A DNA stretch of 64,000 bases, from the NCBI RefSeq assembly GCF_018742245.1, contig NZ_CP036132.1, positions 3,901,001-3,965,000 of the forward strand, given 5' to 3'. This document shows positions 19,162-28,333 of this stretch, piece after piece. The notes below the pieces were generated by a model. It was not told where the DNA came from. It did no database searches and saw only the letters and a program-made list of their open reading frames with translations. A program made the translations under genes and the position numbers. Source of the DNA: Bacillus mycoides. Lineage in GTDB: Bacteria; Bacillota; Bacilli; Bacillales; Bacillaceae_G. Numbering within the stretch: the stretch's first letter is position 1; every line of letters starts with the position of its first letter.

Positions 19162-20514
19162 TCACTGCGTCACAAGTTCATGCTCTTCCAAAAATTTCGT
19201 GTTAAACTCACCTTTTACAAAATCAGGATGATCTAACAATTGCAAATGGAACGGGATTGTTGTATGTACGCCTTCAATGACAAACTCACTGAGCGCTCGC
19301 TTCATTTTTGCAATTGCCTCTTCACGTGTTTTTCCGTGAACAATTAATTTAGCAACCATCGAATCATAGAAAGGTGGTATTGAATATCCCGGATATACAG
19401 CTGAATCGACGCGAATACCAAATCCGCCTGGTGGTAAGTACATTTCTACTTTACCTGGAGATGGCATAAATTTTTTGGCAGGGTTTTCCGCATTAATTCG
19501 ACATTCCATTGCCCAACCATTAAATTGTACTTCTTCTTGCTGTAACGATAACTTTTCTCCAGAAGCAACAAGAATTTGTTCTTTAATTAAATCCATCCCT
19601 GTTACCATTTCAGTAACTGGATGTTCAACTTGGATTCTCGTATTCATCTCCATGAAATAAAAGCTTTTCGTTTTATATTCATAAATAAACTCAACCGTAC
19701 CAGCACCTGTATAATCAACCGCTACCGCCGCTTTAACTGCCGCGTCACCCATTTGCTTGCGAATATCCTCATCAAGTGCAGGTGATGGACTTTCTTCTAA
19801 TAGTTTTTGCAGACGGCGCTGAATTGTACAATCACGCTCTCCTAAATGAATGGCATTTCCATGTGTATCTGCCATTATTTGAATCTCAACATGGCGGAAA
19901 TCTTCAACGTACTTCTCTAAGTATACACCAGGGTTCCCAAAAGCGGTACTAGCTTCTTGCTGTGTAATTTGAATTCCCTTTACAAGCTCTTCTTCATGGC
20001 GCGCAACACGAATACCTTTTCCGCCGCCACCTGCAGTCGCTTTAATAATAACTGGATATCCAATTTGATTAGCAAGCTCGATCGCTTCTTCGGTATTTTT
20101 AATAATCCCTTGTGAACCTGGTACAATCGGAACCCCTGCTTCTTTCATTGTATCACGTGCAACGTCTTTTGTGCCCATCTTTGAAATGGCTTCTGGGCTT
20201 GGGCCGATAAAAATCAAGTTACACTCACGGCATAATTCTGCAAAATCTGCATTCTCTGCTAAAAATCCATATCCCGGATGAATTGCATCACAACCTGTTA
20301 ATTTCGCAACACTAATAATGTTCGTCAAATTTAAATAGCTTTCTTTTGAAATCGTTGGTCCAACACAATACGCTTCATCTGCAATTTGCACATGAAGTGA
20401 CTCTTTGTCTGCTTCTGAATAAATTGCAACTGTTTCAATATCCATTTCTTTACAAGCACGAATAATTCGTACAGCAATTTCCCCACGATTGGCTATTAAT
20501 ACTTTTTTTATCAT
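19162..20514 (-). CDS. accC: Acetyl-CoA carboxylase biotin carboxylase subunit
   Basis: ATP-dependent carboxylation of biotin on AccB, the first half-reaction of malonyl-CoA synthesis. N-terminal domain [23 protein letters not shown]-grasp domain with [21 protein letters not shown] and the catalytic [18 protein letters not shown], then the C-terminal domain with ECRINAENP. The ATG at 20514 gives 450 residues and lies 8 bp after GGGAG; the GTG one codon upstream is less likely. It is co-transcribed with accB, 16 bp downstream. Confidence 0.97.
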   Translation of the reverse strand: MIKKVLIANRGEIAVRIIRACKEMDIETVAIYSEADKESLHVQIADEAYCVGPTISKESYLNLTNIISVAKLTGCDAIHPGYGFLAENADFAELCRECNLIFIGPSPEAISKMGTKDVARDTMKEAGVPIVPGSQGIIKNTEEAIELANQIGYPVIIKATAGGGGKGIRVARHEEELVKGIQITQQEASTAFGNPGVYLEKYVEDFRHVEIQIMADTHGNAIHLGERDCTIQRRLQKLLEESPSPALDEDIRKQMGDAAVKAAVAVDYTGAGTVEFIYEYKTKSFYFMEMNTRIQVEHPVTEMVTGMDLIKEQILVASGEKLSLQQEEVQFNGWAMECRINAENPAKKFMPSPGKVEMYLPPGGFGIRVDSAVYPGYSIPPFYDSMVAKLIVHGKTREEAIAKMKRALSEFVIEGVHTTIPFHLQLLDHPDFVKGEFNTKFLEEHELVTQ

Positions 20515-20530
20515 CACAAAGACTCCCTTA

Positions 20531-21019
20531 TTACGCTTTTACAAGAAATAGCGGTTGTCCATACTCAACAAGCTGTCCGTTATTAACAAGAATTTCAACA
20601 ATTTCGCCCTCTACATCTGCGTCAATTTCGTTAAATAATTTCATAGCTTCAACAATACATACGATAGAATCTTTCGATACTCTGTCCCCAACACTTACAT
20701 ATTGAGGTGTATCAGGCGAAGAAGAGGAATAAAATGTCCCTACCATCGGTGATGTGATTTTATGTAGGTTTTCATTTTGAACAGCTTTCTTCTCTTCTTG
20801 TTTTTGCACTTCTACTTGCGCTGCCGCTACTGTCGTTTCTACTTCAACAGATGCTGCTGGTTGTACTACCTGTTTCGTTACCGGTGCTTGCACAGCAACA
20901 ACTTCATTACCACGTTTTTTCATTTTGATTGTTGTACCGTCTTTTTTGTATTCAAATTCATCAATATTAGAGCTATCAATTAATTTAATTAATTCACGAA
21001 CTTCTTGAATTTTAAACAT
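20531..21019 (-). CDS. accB: Biotin carboxyl carrier protein of acetyl-CoA carboxylase
   Basis: Carries biotin between carboxylase and carboxyltransferase. 162 residues: N-terminal helical region (about 1-40), a flexible linker rich in Val, Ala, Gln and Thr (about 40-85), then the biotinyl domain with EAMKL, where Lys127 is the biotin attachment site. ATG 21019 follows GGGAGTGG. It is first in the accB-accC-yqhY transcript. About 470 bp separate it from the plus-strand gene at 21491; that gap is AT-rich, and I could not fix the promoter or any regulator site in it. Confidence 0.97.
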   Translation of the reverse strand: MFKIQEVRELIKLIDSSNIDEFEYKKDGTTIKMKKRGNEVVAVQAPVTKQVVQPAASVEVETTVAAAQVEVQKQEEKKAVQNENLHKITSPMVGTFYSSSSPDTPQYVSVGDRVSKDSIVCIVEAMKLFNEIDADVEGEIVEILVNNGQLVEYGQPLFLVKA

Positions 21020-21490
21020 GTAAAATCCACTCCCATACTCTTGTTTGTCCCGTTTTTACAGATTGGCATCAAATTGATTTACTGTAAAAATACGATGTAT
21101 TCTATTAGAAAATTTATTCCTATGACATTTACTAATAGAAATATTTACTATTTCCATCTTACGCTAAATTTTTTAAACATTCCAATTTATATTTCTTTAT
21201 TATAAATCGAAATTCCTGTAAAAATATTATTCCACCAAAAAATTATTACCTAGTAATAATACCAAGTTTCACACGAAATTGGCAAGACCACTTCCTAAAA
21301 AACATTCTTTACTTTTTCAAAACTGTACAGTATAAAAACGTAATTCCCTCAGCATTCTTCATTTTATCTACGGTAAAAAAACATATTTTTACCAAATATT
21401 ATTTTTTTGTTTACGTGCCGTTCATTCTTCCTTCATAAAAGAATAGTATGTTCAAAGTGTAGAAAATTTATTGTAGTGAGGTGCGGACAT

Positions 21491-21688
21491 ATGATATGGC
21501 TCATCCTGTTCTTGCCTGCCGTAGTGATTTGGGCATTGGTCCTCTTCATCCACGTCAAATCTGGAAAAAGTAATCACCATCATCATGAACCATTAATCTT
21601 TTACTCACAGCGTATTTCCCCGTTTCCAATTGAAAATACTAAACACAACTGCAAAGATGAAATAGAAAAAGGCTATCGAAAACGATAG
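21491..21688 (+). CDS. Small membrane protein, unknown
   Basis: 65 residues: one hydrophobic helix (about 3-23), then a polar tail with a run of four His and many charged residues. The open frame starts earlier, but ATG 21491 is preceded by GTGAGGTG at the right distance. A strong terminator overlaps the stop codon, which supports a real transcript. It lies alone between accB and spoIIIAH, divergent from accB. I recognise no family. The His cluster HHHH in the tail could bind metal, but this is only a guess. Confidence 0.6.
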   Translation: MIWLILFLPAVVIWALVLFIHVKSGKSNHHHHEPLIFYSQRISPFPIENTKHNCKDEIEKGYRKR

Positions 21689-21698
21689 CTTTTTTCTA
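21665..21698 (+). terminator. Terminator of the small membrane protein gene
   Basis: The stem GCTATCG/CGATAGC with loop AAAA (21672-21689) is followed by TTTTTT. It includes the stop codon at 21686-21688, and A-runs on the 5' side mean it could also serve the minus strand. Confidence 0.85.
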
Positions 21699-21752
21699 TT
21701 ATTCTTTTATCTAATTTGAAGAAAAAACACCCATTATAATGAATATGCCACT

Positions 21753-22409
21753 TTATTTTACTGATGGATCAAATTTCACACCTACATCTTTTGAACCACC
21801 CTCACTTCTTACGAGCTGAATAATTTTATTCGCTTCTTTTTGTGAATGCTTTGCCGATTTAACTGTTACTTTAATGTCCGTTCCATCAGCTCTTACAAGA
21901 GCATCCTTATATCCACCTTGAGATTTAATCACTGTCTCAAGTAATTGTTGCTTCGTTTCCATTGTAGTGATTGCATCAAGATTATCTTTCGCTTTACTCT
22001 TTTCTTCTGCTGAAGATTTTGATGACTTCATTACATTTTGTAACTTTTCTTTCTCTACACTACGCTGATCTTCCATTTGCATACGTAACGCTGTGAAATT
22101 CTCATCGCTTGATTGAACTGTTACGCTAGCCTCTTTTTTACTTGTTTCTTTTTTATCATTCTCTTTTTTGTCTGTTTCTTTATTTGTAGTTTCCTTGCTT
22201 GTACTTTCTTTTGTTGTCTCTTTATTTGTAGTTTCTTTCGTTGTTTCTTTTGTAACTGCTTTATCAGCACCTTGCTTTTCTTGTCCCATCTTTTCACCCG
22301 TTGCCGGTGCTGCAGTATTCATTTTATCAGGAGTTGTTACGTAATAAACAGATAGTACAACCACTAAACTTAACATCGTTAATAACCAAACCGTTTGTTT
22401 TTTTAACAC
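21753..22409 (-). CDS. spoIIIAH: SpoIIIAH, mother-cell ring component of the SpoIIIA-SpoIIQ channel
   Basis: Forms a ring in the intermembrane space and binds SpoIIQ from the forespore. 218 residues: one membrane helix (about 6-26), then an extended linker (about 45-95) of repeated KETT/NKETT/SKETT-like units, then the YscJ/FliF-like ring-building domain (about 105-218). The linker is much more repetitive than usual low complexity and is described as a separate finding. The start is GTG 22409 behind GGGAGG. It is last in the eight-gene spoIIIA operon. Confidence 0.95.
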   Translation of the reverse strand: MLKKQTVWLLTMLSLVVVLSVYYVTTPDKMNTAAPATGEKMGQEKQGADKAVTKETTKETTNKETTKESTSKETTNKETDKKENDKKETSKKEASVTVQSSDENFTALRMQMEDQRSVEKEKLQNVMKSSKSSAEEKSKAKDNLDAITTMETKQQLLETVIKSQGGYKDALVRADGTDIKVTVKSAKHSQKEANKIIQLVRSEGGSKDVGVKFDPSVK

Positions 22410-22424
22410 TTTATTTCCTCCCTA

Positions 22425-23087
22425 TCAATTTTTCGGTGATACTGAAACGCGATGAGCTGGTACATCTAATAATCGCGTCACAGCTTCTTTTACCATTGCT
22501 TTTATTTGTATATTATCCACTCCCTTTGCTACGACCAGAACACCTCGTACTTTCGGTTTCTCTGTTCGCAAAACAATTGGAGTTTCTTTATCACCTTCAC
22601 GTATAATGACGGTCTTTTCATCAAGAGACTCGTCTTCTACTTCCCTTTTACCGCCTGCTTTATCAGTTTCACCTGTCGTTTGTGAACGTTTTACTGTATT
22701 TTTCTCGAGTATTTTTTCTTCAGATGAATCTAAGTTCACTTTAATAGTTACGTCTTTTACTCCGGCTATCTCTTCTAAAGAAGCTTTCAATTCTTGTTCA
22801 TACGCTTTTTCGTATTTTTCTACATTTGACATATTATCATTGTTTTTTTGTCCGAAAGTTGGTACATCTTTATCTTGGCTTTGACTTGTCTTTTCTTTAA
22901 ACACAGGCACTTCTTCTTTTTTAGGTGATAAGAAATTACTAGAAAACATAAGCGCAATCCCAAGTATGAGTAGGACAAGCAAAAACTTAGGTGTTACCTT
23001 TTTCCCCTTCTCATTACTTTCTTTTCCATCCCCATTTAATAGGTTTCGAAAAAATGAGAACCTCGAATTTTTATCTTTATTGTCCAT
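22425..23087 (-). CDS. spoIIIAG: SpoIIIAG, channel ring protein
   Basis: Mother-cell protein that forms a large ring in the intermembrane space. 220 residues: a short cytosolic N-terminus, one helix (about 31-50), a linker, then a ring-building domain with KASLEEIAGVKDVTIKVNL and VRGVLVVAKGVDNIQIK. The acidic, Glu-rich insert between these (about 125-165) corresponds to the insertion known to build a beta-triangle in B. subtilis SpoIIIAG. It overlaps spoIIIAF by 11 bp. Confidence 0.95.
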   Translation of the reverse strand: MDNKDKNSRFSFFRNLLNGDGKESNEKGKKVTPKFLLVLLILGIALMFSSNFLSPKKEEVPVFKEKTSQSQDKDVPTFGQKNNDNMSNVEKYEKAYEQELKASLEEIAGVKDVTIKVNLDSSEEKILEKNTVKRSQTTGETDKAGGKREVEDESLDEKTVIIREGDKETPIVLRTEKPKVRGVLVVAKGVDNIQIKAMVKEAVTRLLDVPAHRVSVSPKN

Positions 23088-23709
23088 TTACGCTACCTGT
23101 CCTCCCTTCCATCTGAACTTGGATTTGTTTATCCTCTAGTTGCCACCTGCTTGAAAAGAAATCTTTCATTTCTACATTCGTTTCTTCTATTTTTTTTGGA
23201 GGTTCTTTCATATTAATTTCAATTGGCTTTACTGTTTCGATTGCATCATTTTTACTACGTTCTTTTTCTTTCAACGTCACAACAACAGATTGAATATCTT
23301 TCGCTGACTTTACTTCTTCTGCATGTTCCACTGCGACTATTTGTATTTCAGAGACTGTCATACCATACTTTTTCTCAAACTCTTTTCCTACGTCTTTTTT
23401 CATTTTGGTAGCCATCTCTTCTAAACTATATGCACGTGTTAGAGCTTGTATTTCTTTTTTCTTCGAATCTATCGAATTTTTTACAGATCCATCTGCTACG
23501 TACTTTTCTTCATTGAAATTTGCGATAACTTCATTTACATCTGTTTGTAACAACTTAAATAGAGGTGTTAAAATTAGTACGACTAACAATAGACTTACAA
23601 CGAATTTAACGTACTTTTGCAAATTTGAATTTGGAAGAATAAGATGAAGCATTGTCGCTAAGAGTAAAAAAACGATAATATTTCTAATCCACTCTGTAAC
23701 AAATTGCAC
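23077..23709 (-). CDS. spoIIIAF: SpoIIIAF
   Basis: Two N-terminal membrane helices (about 8-28 and 35-55) followed by a charged extracytoplasmic domain with a ring-building-like fold. The open frame begins at GTG 23718, but that codon is part of the ribosome site (AGGAGGTG). I use GTG 23709, 8 bp after GGAGG, so the protein starts MQFVTEWIRN, like MSFLTEW in B. subtilis (210 residues). It is 12 bp downstream of spoIIIAE and overlaps spoIIIAG. Confidence 0.92.
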   Translation of the reverse strand: MQFVTEWIRNIIVFLLLATMLHLILPNSNLQKYVKFVVSLLLVVLILTPLFKLLQTDVNEVIANFNEEKYVADGSVKNSIDSKKKEIQALTRAYSLEEMATKMKKDVGKEFEKKYGMTVSEIQIVAVEHAEEVKSAKDIQSVVVTLKEKERSKNDAIETVKPIEINMKEPPKKIEETNVEMKDFFSSRWQLEDKQIQVQMEGRTGSVNGQ

Positions 23710-23721
23710 ACTCTTCACCTC

Positions 23722-24894
23722 CTACCGCATCATGAGAGTAATGTTCCCGGCAGCAATAATAATTGTGATACTTAAAAAGAACATAAATGATACGATAGCT
23801 AAGCAAGCAAATACGTAAATGATACTTCGTCCAATGATATCTAAACATTGAATAATTGCTCCTCCGCCTACTGGTTGCAATACTGCTGCTGCGAATTTAT
23901 AAATAAACGCGATACAAAAAATTTGAATCGCTGGAAAAGCGACAATTAAGCATAAAATAACGAGCCCGATAATTCCGACTGTGTTTTTTAATAATCCAGA
24001 TGCACTAATAACAGTATCCGCCGCCTCAGTAAACATCCTTCCTACTACAGGAATGAAGTTTCCTGTTACAAATTTAGCCGTTTTCACAGCTATACCATCA
24101 GCAACGGCTGACGCTGTTCCCTGTACAGATAATACACCTAAAAAAATCGTCAAAAAGATACCAATAATCCCAACACTAACGTTTTGCAAAAGCTTGGACA
24201 ATTTCGTAACTTTATATTGATCACTCATCGTACTTACAATACTTAATATAGTTGCAAGTAATAAAAGTGGTAGAACGATATAATTCATAAGAAGCCCACT
24301 CGTATTCATTAAGAAAATGATGATTGGATGAAAAAACGATACAGAAACAACACCACCGCCCGTTGCTATGAGTGCGAGTAAAATTGGTAATAACGCTAGT
24401 ATGAAATCTACCATTGTTTGTATCGTCTCTCTTGCATATGTCATGACGACATAAAAACTATTTAAAGCGAAAATAATAAGTACCATGTATACGACTGCAT
24501 CCGCGATTTTACTCACGCTACTCTTTGAAAAAGCAGATTGTAACGATTGCAGCAATGCACTGAAAATCGTGAGCATAATGAGCGTTCCAAGTAACTTTCC
24601 ATTTGCAACAAGCTCGTGAAATAAATATTTTAGTAGACCTATCATCCACTCTTTTATGGAGAACTCTTTTTCTCCCTTTACAAACTCCATAAAGCTTCCT
24701 TTTTGACTCTCTGGTAAATAGCCTCCATACTTTGTAACAAGCCCGTCCCAAAATTGCTTCACATCTTCAATTCCAAGCTTATCCAATTGTTGATCAACGA
24801 CGTTTGTTTCTATAGGAGAAGCTTGTACAACAATCGGTAAAGAAAAGAAAAGGAAGCAAGCAAATAGTAGCTTAGCTCCAAACTTCCTCAACAT
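23722..24894 (-). CDS. spoIIIAE: SpoIIIAE, polytopic channel protein
   Basis: 390 residues with a cleavable signal peptide (hydrophobic 8-24, possible cut after VVQAS), an outside domain (about 26-95) and seven or more membrane helices. SpoIIIAE is needed for sigma-G activity and is thought to form the membrane pore part of the feeding tube; it resembles permease-type proteins. ATG 24894 follows GGGGGAG. It sits between spoIIIAD and spoIIIAF with 10- and 12-bp gaps. Confidence 0.96.
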   Translation of the reverse strand: MLRKFGAKLLFACFLFFSLPIVVQASPIETNVVDQQLDKLGIEDVKQFWDGLVTKYGGYLPESQKGSFMEFVKGEKEFSIKEWMIGLLKYLFHELVANGKLLGTLIMLTIFSALLQSLQSAFSKSSVSKIADAVVYMVLIIFALNSFYVVMTYARETIQTMVDFILALLPILLALIATGGGVVSVSFFHPIIIFLMNTSGLLMNYIVLPLLLLATILSIVSTMSDQYKVTKLSKLLQNVSVGIIGIFLTIFLGVLSVQGTASAVADGIAVKTAKFVTGNFIPVVGRMFTEAADTVISASGLLKNTVGIIGLVILCLIVAFPAIQIFCIAFIYKFAAAVLQPVGGGAIIQCLDIIGRSIIYVFACLAIVSFMFFLSITIIIAAGNITLMMR

Positions 24895-24904
24895 TCACTC
24901 CCCC

Positions 24905-25297
24905 TTATCCTGTAGGTAAAAAACCGAGAATTGTTTCAATTACAACCGTTAAAATAGGAATTGCCATAACGAGAATTAAGATTTTCCCAGCTAATTCAAT
25001 TTTCGAAGCGATTGCACCTTGACCAGCATCCTTTGTAATTTGCGCACCAAACTCAGCGATATAAGCAATCCCTATAATTTTCAATAACGTTTCTACATAT
25101 ACGTTGCTAACTTTCGCTTCACTCGCCACTCTCTCAATCATTTGTAAAATAGAATGAATTTGATCGATTAAGAGAAGAAACATCATGCTACCAATGAACA
25201 CAATAAATAACGACGTAATACTAGACTTATGCTGATTTAAAACAGCAGCTAAAAATGTAGCAACGAGGCCTAATCCGACAATTTGTATAATTTCGAT
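24905..25297 (-). CDS. spoIIIAD: SpoIIIAD, with apparent ATC start codon
   Basis: Small membrane protein of the feeding-tube complex, resembling B. subtilis SpoIIIAD along its whole length; the conserved core TLLKIIGIAYIAEFGAQ and TKDAGQGAIASKIELAGK is present. The homologous reading frame extends upstream of the first usual start codon (GTG 25201), adding the first membrane helix EIIQIVGLGLVATFLAAVL. No ATG, GTG, TTG or CTG exists in frame between the spoIIIAC stop and that point where one is expected. The codon 8 bp after a perfect AAAGGAGG is ATC at 25297-25295. From there the protein is 130 residues, close to the 133 of B. subtilis. I infer initiation at ATC. Confidence 0.85.
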   Translation of the reverse strand: MEIIQIVGLGLVATFLAAVLNQHKSSITSLFIVFIGSMMFLLLIDQIHSILQMIERVASEAKVSNVYVETLLKIIGIAYIAEFGAQITKDAGQGAIASKIELAGKILILVMAIPILTVVIETILGFLPTG

Positions 25298-25311
25298 TCG
25301 AACCGCCTCCT

Positions 25312-25515
25312 TTACTGGAAGAGAAAGACACTTTTAATCTTGTCGAATAGAGTATTAATTAAAAACGCAACATGAAATAAAATAACGACAAAACCGACAA
25401 GGATAACCCAATTTGCAATATCCTCTCGCTTTAATTCTTTTAATACAGTATGAATGAAAGCTAAAACAATGCCGATTCCGGCGATTTGAAATATTAATCC
25501 AACATCAATGGACAT
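25312..25515 (-). CDS. spoIIIAC: SpoIIIAC
   Basis: 67-residue membrane protein with two helices, beginning MSIDVGLIFQIAGIGIVLA and containing ANWVILVGFVVILFHVAFL. It resembles the N-terminal half of SpoIIIAD, and both are part of the SpoIIIA channel base. The open frame runs on far upstream inside spoIIIAB, but ATG 25515 behind GGGGGGAG gives the family length. It is 14 bp after spoIIIAB and 14 bp before the proposed spoIIIAD start. Confidence 0.95.
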   Translation of the reverse strand: MSIDVGLIFQIAGIGIVLAFIHTVLKELKREDIANWVILVGFVVILFHVAFLINTLFDKIKSVFLFQ

Positions 25516-25529
25516 CGCCTTTCTCCCCC

Positions 25530-26045
25530 CTATAGCAGTAAAATTACGATAAGTAGCCCTGCTAGCACCCCTAAACTCTTTATCATTTTTTCGTATTGTA
25601 GTTGTAATGCTTTCGCTTCTCCTTCTTCTCTCTCCAAATGTGTAATACATAAGCGAATATGTTTTTGCTGGGATTCACGATCATGTTGTCCAAGTGTTTC
25701 ACCAAATTGTTGCAGTATTTCATACTCGGTTTGTTTAAACGCCGTTAACGTCCAGTTCTCCTTCAAACTATCAATCCAAGCTTCTCTAACTGTTTGCTCC
25801 CCGCCCTCTAGCCGTTTCGAAAAGCTTTGAAATATCCAATTTAATGGCTTCGGCATTTGTTTGACTAAACGCTCTGCAGCCTCAGATAACGGCGTGTGTC
25901 CATACATAATTTCAGCTTCTAATGATTGCAATGCTGCCTTCAATAACCTAAGTTGCCGCGGTCTCTCACTATACCTTTTAGCGTATGAAAATCCGAAAAA
26001 AGTGCTAACAGCAACTATTAATACCGCACCAAATATTTTCACCAT
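25530..26045 (-). CDS. spoIIIAB: SpoIIIAB
   Basis: 171 residues: an N-terminal membrane helix (about 4-20), a helical, charged domain (about 25-145) and a C-terminal hydrophobic helix (LGVLAGLLIVILLL). It resembles type II secretion GspF-like fragments, and is thought to anchor the SpoIIIAA ATPase. It overlaps the end of spoIIIAA by 7 bp. Confidence 0.95.
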   Translation of the reverse strand: MVKIFGAVLIVAVSTFFGFSYAKRYSERPRQLRLLKAALQSLEAEIMYGHTPLSEAAERLVKQMPKPLNWIFQSFSKRLEGGEQTVREAWIDSLKENWTLTAFKQTEYEILQQFGETLGQHDRESQQKHIRLCITHLEREEGEAKALQLQYEKMIKSLGVLAGLLIVILLL

Positions 26046-26965
26046 ACGCCTTGAGCCTTTCTATGAGGTAATACTGGTTTTCCATCTCTATCTTTCACTT
26101 GCATAACTGTTCCTGGCCCTCTAGCTTTTGACAATTCCACAAATCTATCAAATACACCAAGTTCCAGCACCGCCTGTAACGATGGACGTTTCACAACATC
26201 ATCATAAGAAAATCCGTGTGCACTTATAAAAAGCTGAACGCCTGCATGCACCGCCTCCATAATCGCTTCACTATCTTCTTTACGTCCAATTTCATCTACG
26301 ATTAATACGTCTGGGCTCATAGAACGAATCATCATCATCATTCCTTCAGCTTTTGGACAAGCGTCTAATACATCTACTCGCGCGCCAAAGTCATATTGCG
26401 GAATTCCTTTCACACAGCCCGCAATTTCTGATCGTTCATCAACAATCCCCACTTTACATGAAGGTATTTTCGAAGCACTTACACCTTGACTCATACAGCG
26501 TGCTACATCTCTTAAAAGTGTTGTTTTTCCCGTTTGCGGTGGGCCAATTACCATCGTGTTTAACCATCGTGTTTCATACAAATATGGCAAAAGCGGCTCA
26601 GCAATCCCTATTTTTTGACGGGCAATACGAATATTAAAAGAAGAGACATCCCGAATCATTTTCACTGCACTTTTTTCTGTAATGACTTTTCCAGCTAGGC
26701 CAATTCTATGTCCTCCTCGTAGTGTCACATATCCACGTTTCAATTCCTCTTCCATCGTATAAATTGAGAATTGGCTTAATTTATTCAATAAATGGATTGC
26801 ATCTTCCGCTGTAGCGATATAGTCATAGAAAAACACTTCTCCATGTGCGATACACTCTAGGGGCCTTCCAATTCGAACACGAATTTCCTCTAAAGTATCG
26901 TATTGCTTACAACCTTCAACTAACTGTTTCATCGTTTTCGGTAAAACTTCTAATACTTCTTTCAT
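26039..26965 (-). CDS. spoIIIAA: SpoIIIAA, secretion-type ATPase of the feeding tube
   Basis: Cytosolic AAA/GspE-like ATPase thought to power the mother-cell-to-forespore channel. 308 residues with Walker A GPPQTGKTTLLRD (around 145) and Walker B DVLIVDEIGRKED (around 215). It is the first gene of the spoIIIA operon. Only 27 bp separate it from yqhV, so the sigma-E promoter probably lies within the end of yqhV; I could not identify it with confidence. Confidence 0.96.
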   Translation of the reverse strand: MKEVLEVLPKTMKQLVEGCKQYDTLEEIRVRIGRPLECIAHGEVFFYDYIATAEDAIHLLNKLSQFSIYTMEEELKRGYVTLRGGHRIGLAGKVITEKSAVKMIRDVSSFNIRIARQKIGIAEPLLPYLYETRWLNTMVIGPPQTGKTTLLRDVARCMSQGVSASKIPSCKVGIVDERSEIAGCVKGIPQYDFGARVDVLDACPKAEGMMMMIRSMSPDVLIVDEIGRKEDSEAIMEAVHAGVQLFISAHGFSYDDVVKRPSLQAVLELGVFDRFVELSKARGPGTVMQVKDRDGKPVLPHRKAQGVW

Positions 26966-26992
26966 AAGCTTCTCCCCACTATACTCGACTTA

Positions 26993-27274
26993 CTATTTCA
27001 ACAACGCGATAAAAATGCAGCCAATTCCAAGTGCTAGAAAAAAGAGTTTCAAGAAAGAAATCTCACTTGCTACACTCGCTATGCCAATTGTCATTGTTAA
27101 AATTAATACGGTCGGTCCAACAAACGCCAACATACCATTTATAAACAATGCTTTCTTCGCATCATTCACGTAAAGCATAAGCAAAGCGGCGAATATTTCC
27201 GCGCTACCTGAAAACAACCGAAGTAACCCCATAACAAGCACGGATGTTTCCATTGCCGCTAGCCACTGTTTCAT
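26993..27274 (-). CDS. yqhV: YqhV, small membrane protein
   Basis: 93 residues with three predicted helices (about 8-28, 38-60, 66-90). The N-terminus MKQWLAAMETSVLVMGLLR and the motif LRLFSGSAEI match the Bacillus YqhV family (DUF2619), of unknown function, always upstream of spoIIIA. ATG 27274 is behind AGGTGGGAG; the longer open frame to 27340 has no good site. Its expression with spoIIIA is plausible, as both point the same way with a 27-bp gap. Confidence 0.88.
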   Translation of the reverse strand: MKQWLAAMETSVLVMGLLRLFSGSAEIFAALLMLYVNDAKKALFINGMLAFVGPTVLILTMTIGIASVASEISFLKLFFLALGIGCIFIALLK

Positions 27275-27454
27275 TCTCCCACCTTCTCCCATAACAGTTA
27301 CTACTTCCTTATTCTGAAAAGAATATATTTGTACAACCATATGCAGAGGTTGTCTATTTCAGAAGTAAAAACATAATTTTTCTCTATTGACTTTATTGTA
27401 ATCTGAATATTCATATTATTTTATGGTATATTTAATAGAAAAGGAGCATAGAAG

Positions 27455-28333
27455 ATGAAGCAAGTTACTTTATTACCACTCGATTTACGATATGCAAATG
27501 TGATTTTTGAACTATCAAGCAATCCACATGTAAAAAATGCATTAGGGCTAAAAGTAGATTCAGTGGAAGATACAAAAACATTCATTCTTTTTGCAATTGG
27601 AGAGGAACGAAAAAAACACTCTTTATCAAGAGTGATTGTAAATGAAGAAAATGAAATAATTGGCCTCACTACACTTAAACACATTAATTACGAACAAAAG
27701 CACTCACATATTGGAAGTTGGCTCGGCTATCAATATTGGGGAAGAGGCTATAACGAAGCTGCTAAAAAAGAGATCTTTAAAATCGCTTTTTTAGACTTGC
27801 AACTTACATACGTATTTGCCGGTGCTAAAACGACTAACATTCGCTCTTTAAAAGCACAAGAGAAACTACCTTACATTTCATTACATGTGGAAAAACAATT
27901 TCCAGACGAACATGTTGCTTTGGAGAAAGAAGTAAAATCACCTTGCGTACTGCATGTTGTATCATGCGAAAAATTTTCAAATTGGTTGAAAGTACAAAAT
28001 GAGGGGGAAAATATGAAGGGATTGAAAATTAGTTTAACAATTGTAGTAGAATTAGCTATTATTTATCTTTTTTCAAAAATGGTTGGCTGGTCATTTATGG
28101 AGAGCTTTTTCCTTGGTAGTCTAGCAATATTTGCAATTACGTGGTTAATTATTATGAGTAACTTTAGAAATAACAATATGGATCATGTAACGAATAAAAC
28201 TTTTACCGGTGTTGAAACTGGTGAAATACGCCCGTTTCAAATTGTTTTGACTCCATATATTATGGGTACCCTTTCACTCGTCACAGTTAGTTTTGTTATA
28301 ACCGCAATTTACTATCTTCCCTATTTCCTATAA
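27455..28333 (+). CDS. GNAT acetyltransferase fused in frame to a membrane domain
   Basis: 292 residues. The first part (about 1-175) is a GNAT N-acetyltransferase of the RimJ/RimL type, with IGSWLGYQYWGRGYNEAAKKE as acetyl-CoA-binding segment and AGAKTTNIRSLKAQEKL. From residue 187 a separate region starts (MKGLKISLTIVVELAIIYLF), with three or four membrane helices. The ATG at 28013 for that region has GAGGGGG 5-6 bp upstream, so it may also be translated as its own 106-residue protein. The gene stands alone, divergent from yqhV, and ends at a strong terminator shared with efp. The substrate is unknown. Confidence 0.75.
   Translation: MKQVTLLPLDLRYANVIFELSSNPHVKNALGLKVDSVEDTKTFILFAIGEERKKHSLSRVIVNEENEIIGLTTLKHINYEQKHSHIGSWLGYQYWGRGYNEAAKKEIFKIAFLDLQLTYVFAGAKTTNIRSLKAQEKLPYISLHVEKQFPDEHVALEKEVKSPCVLHVVSCEKFSNWLKVQNEGENMKGLKISLTIVVELAIIYLFSKMVGWSFMESFFLGSLAIFAITWLIIMSNFRNNNMDHVTNKTFTGVETGEIRPFQIVLTPYIMGTLSLVTVSFVITAIYYLPYFL

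Noticed and set aside
22132..22270. Possible CRISPR-like or tandem repeat array
   Set aside because: The repeats are imperfect coding repeats (KETT units) in spoIIIAH, with no spacers.
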